Of a stretch of 58,452 bases of DNA, positions 9,984 to 19,874 are shown piece by piece (positions within the stretch are counted from its first letter, which is position 1; each line of letters opens with the position of its first letter). The notes below the pieces were generated by a model. That model was not told the DNA's origin and did not search any database. It was given only the letters and a program-made list of their open reading frames with translations. A program made the position numbers and the translations under genes. The DNA is from JACCXG01 sp963785755 (GTDB lineage Bacteria; Acidobacteriota; Vicinamibacteria; Vicinamibacterales; 2-12-FULL-66-21), in assembly GCA_963785755.1 (NCBI GenBank), contig CAWAXG010000009.1, positions 1 to 58,452 on the forward strand, given 5' to 3'.

Positions 9984-10100
9984 GCATTTCTCTATTTCGC
10001 GTGGGGCCGGGCCTCCGCCAAGGCTTCGGCCACGCTCGTTGTAGCGTAAGCGAAGGCGGCCCACCCTCACGCGGAAGACCGGCCTCCGGCCGGTTGCTGC
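9984..10100 (-). repeat. Palindromic GC-rich repeat, copy 2 (inverted)
   Basis: Reverse-complement copy of the same unit. It begins GCATTTCTCTATTTCGCGTG and ends AAGACCGGCCTCCGGCCGGT followed by TGCTGC. The central stem is expanded by an unrelated 40-60 bp stretch, so this copy looks degenerate or interrupted. Confidence 0.7.
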
Positions 10101-10416
10101 CAACAGCGAATCGGTAAGAGCCCGCAGCAAAACCAGAGACCGGCACGAACCGCTGCAGTTCGTCGCTCAGTCGAGTCGTGCGATTCCCGCGCGTCCGCGG
10201 CAGATTACAAAACACCGGGCGAACCTCTGGCCAGGAATATCATTCGAGTTCCATATGAGAGGTCTGATTCCACCAAGGACGTCCGCGACAAATCTCGCCG
10301 GTGCGTCATGTCGCGCCGGGACGCGACGGGAGGTCCGTGTTCTGAGTGACACGTGCGCTGGAGATGAACCGCGGGTCGCGACATTGCGTCACGCTGGATC
10401 CGAACGACGCCGGACG

Positions 10417-10986
10417 ATGAAACCAATCATGCTGCGGCTCGTCCTGGGATTGCTCGTTGTGTACGGCTGCGGGAGGATTCCTGGCCGGGACGTTCGCTAC
10501 GAGCCAACGCCGATGCCCGTCGTCCGCGCGCTGCTGGAGCTGGCTGACGTGGGCCCACAGGATCTCGTCCTCGATCTCGGGTCCGGCGACGGGCGCATCC
10601 CGATCACCGCGGCAGCCGCGTTTGGCGCGCGTGGCGTGGGGATCGAGATCGATCCCGCCCTGGTCACTCAGGCACGAGCCAAAGCCCGCGAGGCCGGTGT
10701 CGAGGACAAAGTGGAGTTCAGGCTCGGCGACATGTATGCGGCGGACGTCCGGTCCGCGACCGTCGTGACCCTCTTCCTGCACCCGGGACCCAACCTGAAG
10801 CTGCGGGAGAAGCTGCGCTCCGAACTGCAGCCGGGTTCGCGAGTCGTTTCTTACGTCTGGGACATGGGTGGTTGGACGCCGGCCGAAGTTCGCCGCGTCA
10901 ACGAGCATCGAATCTTCCTGTGGCGCATCCCGCCTGGTGCGGGGGTCGTCACCGGCCCGGCCGCCGCAACAGCCCCGGCACGTTGA
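10417..10986 (+). CDS. Class I SAM-dependent methyltransferase, possibly membrane-anchored
   Basis: A 189-residue protein. The N-terminus is hydrophobic and ends in a cysteine (LRLVLGLLVVYGC), resembling a signal anchor or poor lipobox. The SAM fold follows: DLVLDLGSGDGRIPITAA (motif I, about residues 45-62), GVGIEIDP (motif II acidic residue), EFRLGDMYA and VVTLFLHPGPNLKLREKL. Small methyltransferases of this kind with an N-terminal membrane segment are common but of unknown substrate. It stands alone between clusters of the palindromic repeat, which flank it on both sides. In-frame sequence extends upstream to 10255 without a better start. Confidence 0.75.
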   Translation: MKPIMLRLVLGLLVVYGCGRIPGRDVRYEPTPMPVVRALLELADVGPQDLVLDLGSGDGRIPITAAAAFGARGVGIEIDPALVTQARAKAREAGVEDKVEFRLGDMYAADVRSATVVTLFLHPGPNLKLREKLRSELQPGSRVVSYVWDMGGWTPAEVRRVNEHRIFLWRIPPGAGVVTGPAAATAPAR

Positions 10987-11038
10987 GGTTGAGCACCGCG
11001 GCTCACGCGCGAGGGTGAATAGGTCGACGCCGACAGAC

Positions 11039-11083
11039 ATTCGCGTGGGGGTGGGGCCCCGCGAGCAATAAAGGAATGCTGAC
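11039..11083 (+). repeat. Palindromic GC-rich repeat, copy 3 (partial)
   Basis: Contains the stem TTCGCGTGGGGGTGGGGCCC and the terminal part GCAATAAAGGAATGCTGAC, but lacks the GGCCGGAGGCCGG half. Confidence 0.7.
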
Positions 11084-11111
11084 GCGTGAATCGAATCAGC
11101 CGAGTCATAGT

Positions 11112-11182
11112 CAGCAGCACCCGGCCGGAGGCCGGTCCGGCGCTTGGGGGTGGGGCCCCAAGCGCGACAAATAAATGCTGAC
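11112..11182 (+). repeat. Palindromic GC-rich repeat, copy 4
   Basis: A compact full unit: CAGCAGCACCCGGCCGGAGG, then stem CGCTTGGGGGTGGGGCCCCA with compensating change (CTTGG/CCAAG instead of CGTGG/CCACG), then ACAAATAAATGCTGAC. The compensatory stem change suggests that base pairing is maintained. The sequence after it (to about 11206) matches the sequence preceding copy 1. Confidence 0.75.
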
Positions 11183-11277
11183 GGCTTGCTCGAATCAGCA
11201 GCGAGGTAATCTGACTGGCTCCGAGGGAACGCGGTTATCAGCCCTCGGGGTAGTGCGAGCGCGGTGTGCATTTCTCT

Positions 11278-11332
11278 ATTTCGCGTGGGGCCCCACCCCC
11301 ACGCGGAAGACCGGCCTCCGGCCGGTTGCTGC
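11278..11332 (-). repeat. Palindromic GC-rich repeat, copy 5 (inverted)
   Basis: Near-perfect reverse complement of the unit: GCATTTCTCTATTTCGCGTG, the GGGGCCCCACCCCC stem, then GGCCTCCGGCCGGTTGCTGC. Its right flank (AACAGCGAA) also matches the flank of copy 2. Confidence 0.75.
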
Positions 11333-11426
11333 TAACAGCGAAGCTGCAAGAGGAATTTTGTAAAAATCTTCTCGTCCCGGTCCGGAACGAGTTCTGCCAT
11401 CGTCCAGGCCTGCGTCAGGAGTGGTT

Positions 11427-11879
11427 GTGAGCTGGACCTTTGAGCCAATCGGCCGCGTTCGATCTCCGTTCACGGATACGTCGCAGATTCCCAAGGGCCT
11501 CGGCGCCGAGCATCGAGCAGAAGGCGTCCTGGAGATCGAGCGACGGTTCGAGGCGGGGCTCGCCGATATCGAGGGATTCTCGCACCTCTACGTGCTGTGG
11601 ATCTTCGATCGGGTGGATCGCGTCGAGCTGACGGCATGGCCGCCCGCCGACGATCGGCCCCACGGTGTCTTCGCGACGCGCTCGCCGCAGCGTCCCAACC
11701 CGATCGGCTTGACCGTCGTCGAGTTGATCGAGCGCGACGGCTGCGGACTGCAAGTCGCGGGGATCGACATGCTCGACGGCACCCCGATCCTGGATATCAA
11801 ACCGTATCTGTCGAGTGTGCCGCCCGAGCGGCTTCGCCGAGGCTGGCTGGCCGAGGCCGAGGCCAGGCGGCGGGCGTGA
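11427..11879 (+). CDS. trmO: tRNA (N6-threonylcarbamoyladenosine-37 N6)-methyltransferase TrmO
   Basis: A 150-residue protein of the TrmO/YaeB (UPF0066) family, which uses SAM to N6-methylate the t6A base at position 37 of certain tRNAs. The family hallmarks are intact: FEPIGRVRSPF at the N-terminus, FSHLYVLWIFDRVDR, GVFATRSPQRPNPIGLTVVE and IDMLDGTPILDIKPYL. The GTG at 11427 is chosen because an AGGAG lies 5 nt upstream; a GTG at 11421 would sit on top of that site. It is a single-gene unit: a strong hairpin terminator follows 25 nt after the stop. It is one of the few housekeeping genes in the window. Confidence 0.93.
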   Translation: MSWTFEPIGRVRSPFTDTSQIPKGLGAEHRAEGVLEIERRFEAGLADIEGFSHLYVLWIFDRVDRVELTAWPPADDRPHGVFATRSPQRPNPIGLTVVELIERDGCGLQVAGIDMLDGTPILDIKPYLSSVPPERLRRGWLAEAEARRRA

Positions 11880-11904
11880 CCGCAGATGTTGGAGTTCCGC
11901 AGTT

Positions 11905-11940
11905 AAAGGCCACTGCAGGTGATGACCTGCAGTGGCCTTT
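11905..11940. terminator. Bidirectional hairpin terminator
   Basis: A perfect 16-bp inverted repeat (AAAGGCCACTGCAGGT) with a GATG loop; the A and T runs at the two ends give a terminator shape on both strands. It sits between the convergent trmO stop and the TonB receptor stop. Confidence 0.88.
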
Positions 11941-11961
11941 GGATCAGATCAGGTGTGCGCT

Positions 11962-14900
11962 TCAGAAGTGGTACTTCAGTCCGAACATCATCTGGCGCGC
12001 CCCGACCTTCGTGCCGGTGATCTGACCGAACGACGTCGATCCGAAGCTCGTATTCGGATCGCCGAACACCGGATGGTTGAGGACGTTCTGCGCCTCGATC
12101 CGTACTTCGAGCCGCTGCCCCGCTCGAATCGCGACGCTCTTCATCAGCACGGCGTCGAAGATCTGGATGGCCGGCCCGCGGTAGCTGAGGGTCCGAGGCG
12201 CGGTGCCTGGGCACGTCCGGCGCCGGCTGCGAGAAGGCAGCTGGGTTGAAGTAGTTGTTGAGCCGCTCTGGATGGAGCCGGAGGTACGCGGGTCGCCGAT
12301 CAGGTTCGGCCGCTGCGTGCCGTCCCAGATCTGCCCTCCGGATTGGGTGACGGCGAGCGGCATTCCGCTCTGACGCGAGAACACGCCGCTGAGGCTCCAC
12401 CCGCCCAGGGCCAGGTCGACCACGCGATTCCAGTCTGAACCCCACATGCGCTCGCGGCCGAAGGGCAGCTGCCACACGCCCGCGATGGCGACGCGATGCG
12501 CGACGTCGTGCGCCGAGAGAGAGCGCTCGGCGTCCAGGTCCCAGATGTTCTGGATGCTCGTCGAGCCGCCGAGCCAGCTGACGTTGCCCGAGCTGTGCGA
12601 ACCGTTGTCGATCATCTTCCCCCAGGTGTAGTGGGCCAGGACGCTGAACCCCTGCGAGAAGCGCTTGTCCCACTTCATCTGCAGCGCATGGTACGAGGAG
12701 TCGCCGATCGGCGGCTCCGATGTCGCGACGTTGGCGCCGTTGAAATGCGGCATCGGCCGCAAGCAGGCGGAACCGCTGCACTGTCGGGCCGTTCAGCGCC
12801 GTCGCCTGCGGATCGGTGATGATCCCGTAGAACGGATTCGGCACGGCGGCGTTCAATGCCGTACGCCCCATCGACCAGTACTCCTGGGGCAGCGGGGTCA
12901 GCGTCGTGATCGGGAGGAACAGGTGCGTGCCGCGGCTGCCCGTGTAGTTGGCCTCGAGGACCGAGCTCCAGCCGACCTCGCGCTGGACGGACACGTTCCA
13001 GGAATGGTACTCGGGGTTGCGGTTGTTGCTGGGCAGGATGGTGCCGGCACCCAGGCCGATGTAGGTGCTGTCGCCCAGTTCGCGACCCGGCGGCAGCAGC
13101 ATGCCGTTGGGATACGGATTGGCGAGCGTCGCGTAGAGCGTGGCGTTCGAGTCGAGCGTGAACGTCGGAGTGGAGTTGACGTTGAAGCCGCCGCCGGTAT
13201 GGCCGAAGACGGTGGCGCGGCTGAGCGTGTAGAACAACCCGTAGCCACCGCGGACGGACGTCTTCGGATCGACGGCATACGCGAAGCCGAGGCGCGGCTG
13301 CAGGTTGTTCATGTCCGCCTTCGAACGGCGAACGGTTGTCGCCGTCCACGAACTTGATGACGCCGCGCGTGTCGTAGCCGGGCGACCTGTATTGGCGACT
13401 GCGCTTCCAGATCCCAGTAGCTCTGGCGATCCTGCGTCTCCCAGCGCGGCACGTCGAAGTCATAGCGCAGACCGAGATTCAGCGTCAGCTTCGGCACGAC
13501 CCTCCAGTCGTCGTGCACGTAGAAACCCCAGTAGCCCGACCGGGTGAAGACCTTCGGGTCGATATGGAAATCACCGCCTGAAGGCCAGCCGACCAGCATC
13601 GCCGCCAGGCCGTTCCCCTCGTTGCCCGCGCAGGAGAAACGATCCCTGCAGGTGATCCCTCTGCCGAAGGTGAACTGGCCCGACGGATATCCGGGCTGCG
13701 CGTAGTCGAGGAAGTTCCACCGGGTCTCGGCGCCCGCCTTGATGTTGTGTCCGCCTATCACCTGGGTGTAGGAGCCCGAGACGTGGTGGACGCCCTCCTG
13801 GCGATCCATCTTGAGCCATCCCTCGGTGCCGATCGGGCTGTACCCGTCGGGCGCGAACCTCGGGAACACCTCGAAGGTCGCCTGGTCTTTCATGTACCTG
13901 AGGGAGACCGAGCTCGGTGAGGTCGAAGCTCTCCATCGGGTCCCGGGTGAAGGGTGCGTAGGTCAAACCGTAGCGCACGCTCCACAGCGAGGTCGCACTC
14001 TGCGTCCTGGTGAACTCGGTGACGACCGAATGGACGCTCCCGGAGATCGGGCCGTTGTTGAGTGGAAAAGCCGGGGCCAGGTCACCGAAAAGGTTGGGAG
14101 GCGTCGTCGTATACGGACCATAACTGTAGCGGCCGTTCAGGCGGCTCCGCTCCGAGAAGTTGTGATCCATCTTGATGCTCATCTGGCGGTTGACGTTCTG
14201 CGAGATGCCCTGCCCGAACCAGTTGTTGGTATCCGTGACGGACGTGCTCGGTGTGTTCGGCAGCGGGAAGTAGGCCAGCGCCCGAAGGGCTATGGGATCC
14301 AGCATGCTCTGCGGGATGACGTTCCCCGGGAACGGCCTGCGTTCGAGATTCCCCTGCGCGTTGACGAAGGTGTCGAACGGGTTGTAGATCGTCATCACCT
14401 GCCCGGCGGCGTTCCTGGTCTGCGAGAAATCACCCTGCCGTCTGCAGCAGCGTCGGAACCGTCCGCGTGGACGTGAGCGGGCTTTTCGCTTCCGTGTACT
14501 CGAACATCGCGAAGAAGAAGGTCTTGTTCTTGATTACCGGGCCGCCCATCACGCCGCCGATCTGATCGCGGCGGGAATAGGGGAGGGTCCGCCCCGCCCT
14601 GTTCGAGAACCAGTCGTTGGCATTGAGATCGGAGTGGCGCAGGAAGTAATACCCGGTGCCGTCGAACCTGTTGGTGCCCGACTTGGTCACCATGTTCACG
14701 ACGGCTCCGCCCGTCTGCCCGAATTCGGCGGAGAAGAAGTTCGTCTGCACCTTGAACTCCTGCACCGCGTCCACCGCAGGCGAGTACTTCAGGTCGGTGA
14801 CGCCGGAGTTCTGCTCGACCGTCACCACGGTCACGCCGTCCAGCAGGACGTCGGAGGTCGAGTTGCGGGAGCCGTTGGCGACGAAGTTCGTGTTCGAGTC

Positions 14901-15426
14901 CCCAGGCCGCCCGCCCGATCCGACGACGCCTGGTGTCAGGTACGTGAACGCCATCGGATTGCGCCCGAGGTTGGGCAGCGAGACGATGGTCTTGTTGTCG
15001 ATGACCTGGCCAAGGTTCGCGATGGTGGTGTTCACGTGCGCGCCCGAGGCGCTGACCTCGACGGTCTCGGTCAGCTCGCCCACATCCAATTTGGCATCGA
15101 CCGTGGCCTGCTGCTGGACGGTGAGGGGGAACTTGCTGCTCGAGAACTTCTTGAACCCGGCGGCCTCGACCGTCAGCACGTACTCGCCCGGCGGGAGAGC
15201 GCGAGACGGCGAATCGGCCGGCTTCGTCGGCCACCGTCGTCTGGCTCGTTCCCCGGTTGGCATCCGTGATGGTGACCGCGGCGTGAGGAACTGAAGAGCC
15301 AGAGGGGTCCTTAACTGTGCCGCGGACGGCGGCGGTGAAAGACTGTCCGAAAGTCAGGTTGCTACTCAGCAATACGAGCGCGAGGCTGTGGAGCAGAGTA
15401 ACGGATGCGCGAGGCGTGAGTGACAT
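11962..15426 (-). CDS. Oar-like TonB-dependent receptor with carboxypeptidase-regulatory domain, frameshifted
   Basis: The start at 15426 follows a strong GGAGGG and opens with a signal peptide (TLLHSLALVLLSSNLTFGQS). A CarboxypepD_reg-like domain follows (AVRGTVKDPSGSSVPHAAVT), then the plug (VQEFKVQTNFFSAEFGQTGG, VVNMVTKSGTNRFDGTGYYF) and a barrel ending in GARQMMFGLKYHF, with a C-terminal aromatic residue as expected for an outer-membrane barrel. Oar-type receptors import or sense oligosaccharides or peptides and have no SusD partner here. About 1,150 residues are encoded, but the frame changes near 15200, 14435, 13900, 13370, 12755 and twice near 12200-12260. Homology continues smoothly across each break, so single-base errors or very recent decay are likely. 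Confidence 0.85.
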
Positions 15427-15743
15427 CGCTTCCCTCCGTTGGCAGGCGGGTGGTGGCAGTGATGCTCTCCGCCTACCTTCAGGTAACTGGCGCAGAGATA
15501 GCGGAGACAACTGCGAAGTCCGGTGCCTTAAGTACTTGACCGACACCGACGAAGTCAATAAGGAATCGATGTCATCGACAACTTACGGAGGAGCTGATGG
15601 CGATTGGCTCGTCGGCCATCCGAAGCAGACTCTTTACCGCGATGGCGTGCTCTACATGAGGTTGGACTGCACGGTCGCAAGCATCGACTTCACGGGGCGA
15701 AGGTAGGCCCGGCCGAGCGTCCGTTGCATTGCACTCGTCGGGA
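15427..15743. other. Intergenic region upstream of the TonB receptor
   Basis: About 315 bp between the receptor start and the sulfatase stop. It should contain the receptor promoter on the minus strand. No gene, hairpin or repeat was recognised. Confidence 0.5.
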
Positions 15744-17265
15744 TCACCGGCTCCTGCCGCGCTTACGGTACGTCTCGAGTGTCGCAGTCAGCCTGCGCAC
15801 GATGTCAGGGCGCCTGTCCTGAAGATTGGTTGTTTCCGAGGGATCGGCCGCGAGATCGTAGAGCTGCACCGCGGGCAACGTACGTTCTTCGGGCGCCCCG
15901 GGCCGCGGTGCACTCAGCCCTCCCGATCCCGGCGCCAGGCACAACTTCCATCGGCCTTCCCGGATCGCGAATGATCCGTTGCCCGACTGCGCGACCAGCG
16001 CCGCCCCGCGGTCGAACGCGGCGTCAGGACGCTGCAACGCGGCCAGGAAACTGATGCTGTCCTCGGCCGCATCGGGGTCGAGGCGCTCACCGATCGCGTC
16101 GGCAACCGTGGCGAGGATGTCAACGAGGCCCACGAGCGCGCGAGACGAGGTGCCGGGTGCGACGATCCCGGGCCATCGCACGATGAACGGCACGCGATGG
16201 CCGCCCTCGTAGAGGTCCTGCTTCGCGCCGCGCCACCCGCCCGCCGAATCGTGCCCTTTCTGCCGCAGGTCGGCGATCAGGTTCGCAACCGGCGCCGGGC
16301 CGTTGTCGCTGGTGAAGATGACCAGGGTGTTCCTGGCGGCGCCGCTCTCGTCGAGCGCCTGCAACACCTCGCCGATGGCGGCGTCGGTTTCCGCCACAAA
16401 GTCCGCGTACGGACCCAGCCCGGTACGGCCGGCGAATCTCGACGTCGGCAGAACCGGCGTGTGCGGTGACGCGAACGCGAGATACAGAAAGAAGGGCTTT
16501 TCCTCGCGGGCGCGCTGGCGCACGACGCGGGTTGCCCTCGCCGTCAACTGGGCGAGCACCTGCTCGGGACGGAACGACGGGCCTGCCCGCCCAGGACGAT
16601 GGAACGCGGGGACGGTGATGGGCGCGCCGGCGATCGCGCCGCTCGGCTGTTCGACGACGCCTGAGCCCTCGAGGTAAACGTAGTCGCGCATGTCGAGCGA
16701 TGCAGGGAGACCGAAGAACTCATCGAAGCCGTGATCGAGCGGACCATCGGCAATCGGCTGCGCGTAATCGATCCAATCGACCGCGGCCGTCTCGGTGTTG
16801 GTCGTCCGATCCGGCGTGGTTCCTGGCTTCGCGGCCCACCGCAGCCCCAGGTGCCACTTGCCGACCCCGGCGGTGTAATAGCCCTTGCGCCGCAGAAGCG
16901 ACGCGACGGTGAGGCGTCCGGGATCGATCAACGCATCGCCGTTGCCCCAGAGCACGCCGCGCTCTAGCCGCGTCCGCCACGGGTAACGTCCAGTAAGCAG
17001 GCCGTAGCGCGTTGGCGTGCACACCGCGGACGGCGTATGCGCATCGGTGAACCGCATCCCTTCGCGCGCCAATCGATCCAGGTGAGGTGTCGGAATGCGT
17101 CCGTCCCGGATGGAACGACCCGACGTCGCCGTAGCCGAGGTCGTCGGCAAGGACGATGATGACGTTTGGCGGACGCGGCTGTGCGGCGGCCTCGACCGCC
17201 CAGAGCACAGGCAGCGCGGCGAGGACCGCAAGCCACCGCATGTGTCGATGGTGCAGGCTGAACAT
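15744..17265 (-). CDS. Secreted sulfatase (arylsulfatase family), one frameshift
   Basis: The start at 17265 has a GGAGGG site and leads into a signal peptide (MRWLAVLAALPVLWAVEAAA). The metal-site opening VIIVLADDLGYGDVGSFHPG is followed by a frame change near 17105, after which the rest is uninterrupted. The modification motif is intact in SAVCTPTRYGLLTGR: the Cys of CxPxR is the residue converted to formylglycine. YYTAGVGKWHLGL supplies the conserved Lys/His, and IFTSDNGP the second metal site. It hydrolyses sulfate esters, presumably on glycans, in the periplasm or outside. It lies 39 nt downstream of the GH28-like gene on the same strand, so the two probably act on one substrate. Full activity needs a formylglycine-generating enzyme, which is not evident in this window. 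Confidence 0.88.
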
Positions 17266-17304
17266 CGATTCCCTCCGGTGGCCAGTCGGGGAGTCCTGGT
17301 CGCA

Positions 17305-18948
17305 CTAGTCGCGCACGCGCACACGCGGTTTCAGATCTGGACGCTCGAAGGTCGCGGCCGCAGCGGCGGCCGGGACACGGCTGCCGCTGATCGTGACGTC
17401 CCGCGTCGCGGCGCCGTCGACGTGAACCAGACGCCGGCTTCCCTCGGTCGCCTCGCCGTTTCGGATTGCGCCCTGCTCCGTGTCCTCGAGCAGGATCGGC
17501 GCGGCATTCGAGCTGCGCAAGCCCTGGCGGCCCTTGAAGCCGTCGACGTCGAACGCGGAGACCTTCCGCAGCACTAACGCGCTCCGCCACTTCGGCTCGG
17601 TCTCCTCCTCGCTCCATCGCACCGACAGGTCGCGGATCTGGACGCCGCTGACACGCTCGACGAGCAGCGCATCGTCGGCCCGCTTGTCGGGCGCCTTCTC
17701 AGGCAGCATCGTGATGTTCACGTTCGACAGCCGCACGTTCTCGATCGGGCGCTCCGGATGACCGACGATGGTGCTGGTGCCGCGCACTCGAGCGGTCACG
17801 TTGGCCACCGTGATGTCGCGGATCGCGCCGAGCCGCGATTCCGGGGTCCGCTTCTTCAGCACGAGCTTGCACAGCTCGGCGCTGCCCCACCAGTTCCAGT
17901 GGCGTCTCGCGGTGTCGACCGTCAGGTTGCTCACGATCACGTCGCTGACCACCGCGCCGTCCTGGACGTTGATCCCGAATCCTTTGTTCGAGTTCCTGAT
18001 CACGCAGTTGTTGAACAGCACGTGGCGGATGTCGGCCTGGGTCTCGGTCCCGATCATCAACGCAGTCGACGATGAGGTGAGGACGCAGTTGGTGACGGTG
18101 ACGTTCTCCACCGGCCGGGCCGGCTGGCCATCCCGCCCGATCGCCTTCAACACGATCGCATCGTCCGCGGTCTCGATGATCGAGTCGGAAATCGTGACGT
18201 TCCGGGACGAGACGATGTCGATGCCGTCGGCGTTCACGCCTTTCTCGAGATCCGAGTAGATGTAAACGCCGTGCACGGTAATGCGGTCGCAGTCGTTCAG
18301 CCGGACGTTCCAGAGCGGCGAGTGGATGATGGAGATGTCGCGCAAGTGAACCTGGCGGCAGTTGTTCAGGATGCACATGTAGGTCTGCACGCCGACGCGG
18401 TAGTACCTCCGCATGTCGACGCCGGCGGCGCGCGCGATCTCGATCTCGCGGGCGATCTCAGGATCGATGCCCCGCATCGGCACGAACTGGTACTGGGCGA
18501 GGCCGTCGAGCGTGCCTCTGCCGGCGATGCCGATGTTCACGGCGTTCTCACCGTAGAGCATCGCGCGCCGCCCGCGCGGGAACTGGGCGTTGTCCTGAAT
18601 CAGGAACAGCGTCGCGCCAGCCTCGACGTGCAGCGTCACGTTGTCTTTCAGTTGGAGCATGCCGACGCTGTAGGCGCCAGGCGGGACGTAGACCGTGCCG
18701 CCACCAGCGGCGGTACAAGCGTCGATCGCCTCCTGGCATGCGGCGGTGGCGTTGTCGGTCCGCACGCCCGTCGCACCATGTGTTTTGACGTCGAACAGGC
18801 GAGCAGCGGGAGCCGGCTGCGACGCAAGAACCGGACGGCCCGTCAGCGCCGCAACGCCGCCGAGCGCGACGCTCCGCCGCAGCAAGGCTCGCCTGGTTAG
18901 CGACCGATCAGGTGTGGCGATGAAGCGAGGGGCGGGTCGATGAGGCAT
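17305..18948 (-). CDS. GH28-like pectinase (right-handed parallel beta-helix), Tat-exported
   Basis: A 547-residue intact protein. The N-terminus has a twin-arginine-type signal (TRRALLRRSVALGGVAALTG). Next is the pectate-lyase/GH28 opening: FDVKTHGATGVRTDNATAA, AGGGTVYVPPGAYSVGMLQL and VTLHVEAGATLF. GH28 catalytic carboxylates are visible in KGVNADGIDIVSS and ETADDAIVLKA. The usual GHG and RIK motifs are not: the corresponding positions read SSSTALMIG and KGFGINVQDG. It is therefore a divergent member, perhaps on rhamnogalacturonan or another uronide, rather than a classical polygalacturonase. It is followed by a sulfatase gene after 39 nt. No strong Shine-Dalgarno precedes the ATG at 18948. 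Confidence 0.8.
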   Translation of the reverse strand: MPHRPAPRFIATPDRSLTRRALLRRSVALGGVAALTGRPVLASQPAPAARLFDVKTHGATGVRTDNATAACQEAIDACTAAGGGTVYVPPGAYSVGMLQLKDNVTLHVEAGATLFLIQDNAQFPRGRRAMLYGENAVNIGIAGRGTLDGLAQYQFVPMRGIDPEIAREIEIARAAGVDMRRYYRVGVQTYMCILNNCRQVHLRDISIIHSPLWNVRLNDCDRITVHGVYIYSDLEKGVNADGIDIVSSRNVTISDSIIETADDAIVLKAIGRDGQPARPVENVTVTNCVLTSSSTALMIGTETQADIRHVLFNNCVIRNSNKGFGINVQDGAVVSDVIVSNLTVDTARRHWNWWGSAELCKLVLKKRTPESRLGAIRDITVANVTARVRGTSTIVGHPERPIENVRLSNVNITMLPEKAPDKRADDALLVERVSGVQIRDLSVRWSEEETEPKWRSALVLRKVSAFDVDGFKGRQGLRSSNAAPILLEDTEQGAIRNGEATEGSRRLVHVDGAATRDVTISGSRVPAAAAAATFERPDLKPRVRVRD

Positions 18949-19101
18949 GCTGGGCGGGGATTATAGCGGCGGCATCGCGAACACTGAGCCTCGTCGGCTG
19001 GTCGCTCTACATGTCGCGCCTCGCGCATTGCGATCATTCCTCGATCGAGCACCGGATCGGTCTCATGGCGCTCGTCAGCCCTGCCTCTGATGCGGCGGAA
19101 A

Positions 19102-19533
19102 CTATTTGCAGTCCCCCAACCTCTTCCCGGCGATCTTCATCGACATCGGGCCCTTGTCGGTCTTCATGGTCATATTGCCCGTGTAGCTGTCGTCCTTGAA
19201 GGTCATCTCGGCGGTGCCGTCGAGCGCCTGGGGCGGCGGGCAGGCCATCTTCCAGCTCACCGTTCCGCCCGACATCTTGTAGTCGGAGACCTTGCACGCG
19301 CTGTTCGGCTTCCCGCCCGGACCGCCGCCCGTCATCGCCGCCGCCGGATCCTTCAGTTGCTCCGGCGTGACGCACTGCGTCATCTTCGTCTCGGGCATCT
19401 TCATCGGCATGTTGGGCATCTCCATCTGCATGGTGATCTCCCATTGCCCCGGCCGCATCGGATGCGCCTGCGCCCCGAGCACCACCCCCACCACACCGCA
19501 GACAACCACCACTGCCGCGCCATTCCATCTCAT
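19102..19533 (-). CDS. DUF3617 family periplasmic protein
   Basis: A 143-residue protein with a signal peptide (WNGAAVVVVCGVVGVVLGAQA) and a GAGGAG site before the ATG. MRPGQWEITMQMEMPNMPMK, the CVTPEQLKDP segment, three further Cys residues and the final KMDIAGKR-like strand (MKIAGKRLGDCK) match the DUF3617 family, whose function is unknown. It stands alone, downstream of the GH28-like gene's promoter side. Confidence 0.8.
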   Translation of the reverse strand: MRWNGAAVVVVCGVVGVVLGAQAHPMRPGQWEITMQMEMPNMPMKMPETKMTQCVTPEQLKDPAAAMTGGGPGGKPNSACKVSDYKMSGGTVSWKMACPPPQALDGTAEMTFKDDSYTGNMTMKTDKGPMSMKIAGKRLGDCK

Positions 19534-19634
19534 CCGTCACTCCTCGTGCGCGCCATCATGCCCCGCGCGCGCGTCGATTCTCGCACGTGTCGAGGGCGGT
19601 CTTCTGCCTTTTCCTCACTCTACATGCTCGCGCA

Positions 19635-19871
19635 TCAGCGCGGCGGACGCAGCCGCGCGAGCCGATCGCGGCAGCGTGCAATCGCGGCGCTCGCCCGCCA
19701 GTCATCCCCGGCGGGCGACGCCGCGCATCTGGCCGCCAGGTCAGCGGCGCCGGCGCGATCGCCGCGGCCTTCCCGCGCTTCGCTGCCGGCATCCAGGAGC
19801 GGCACCGAGTCCGGATAGACCCGCCTGGCCAAATCCGCGATCGACTCGGCAATCTCGAACTGTTCCCCCAC
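19635..19871 (-). CDS. Possible small helical (TPR-like) protein or esterase extension
   Basis: A 78-residue reading from a GTG at 19871, in the same frame as, and directly after, the esterase stop at 19875. The sequence (EIAESIADLARRVYPDS, LLDAGSEAREGRGDRAGAAD) has the alternating small and large residue pattern of tetratricopeptide helices. It may be a separate small gene translated by coupling, or the former C-terminal tail of the esterase cut off by a stop codon. I do not recognise a family. Confidence 0.3.
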   Translation of the reverse strand: MGEQFEIAESIADLARRVYPDSVPLLDAGSEAREGRGDRAGAADLAARCAASPAGDDWRASAAIARCRDRLARLRPPR

Positions 19872-19874
19872 GCG

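Larger units (their letters stand above)
9534..10416. other. Intergenic region rich in palindromic repeats
   Basis: About 880 bp between the divergent kinase/FGE gene and the methyltransferase at 10417. The left part (9534-9797) holds no convincing coding sequence. From 9798 it carries a 43-bp sequence recurring with few differences near 11163-11206, then two copies of a GC-rich palindromic repeat in opposite orientations (9844-9939 and 9984-10100). The promoters of both flanking genes must lie in or beside this region; I could not identify -35/-10 boxes with confidence. Confidence 0.6.

Noticed and set aside
9844..11332. Integron attC-like cassette array
   Set aside because: The palindromes lack the attC core sites (RYYYAAC / GTTRRRY), and no integrase is present; repeat class left open.
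9844..11332. CRISPR array
   Set aside because: Repeat spacing is irregular, copies are in both orientations, and there are no cas genes.
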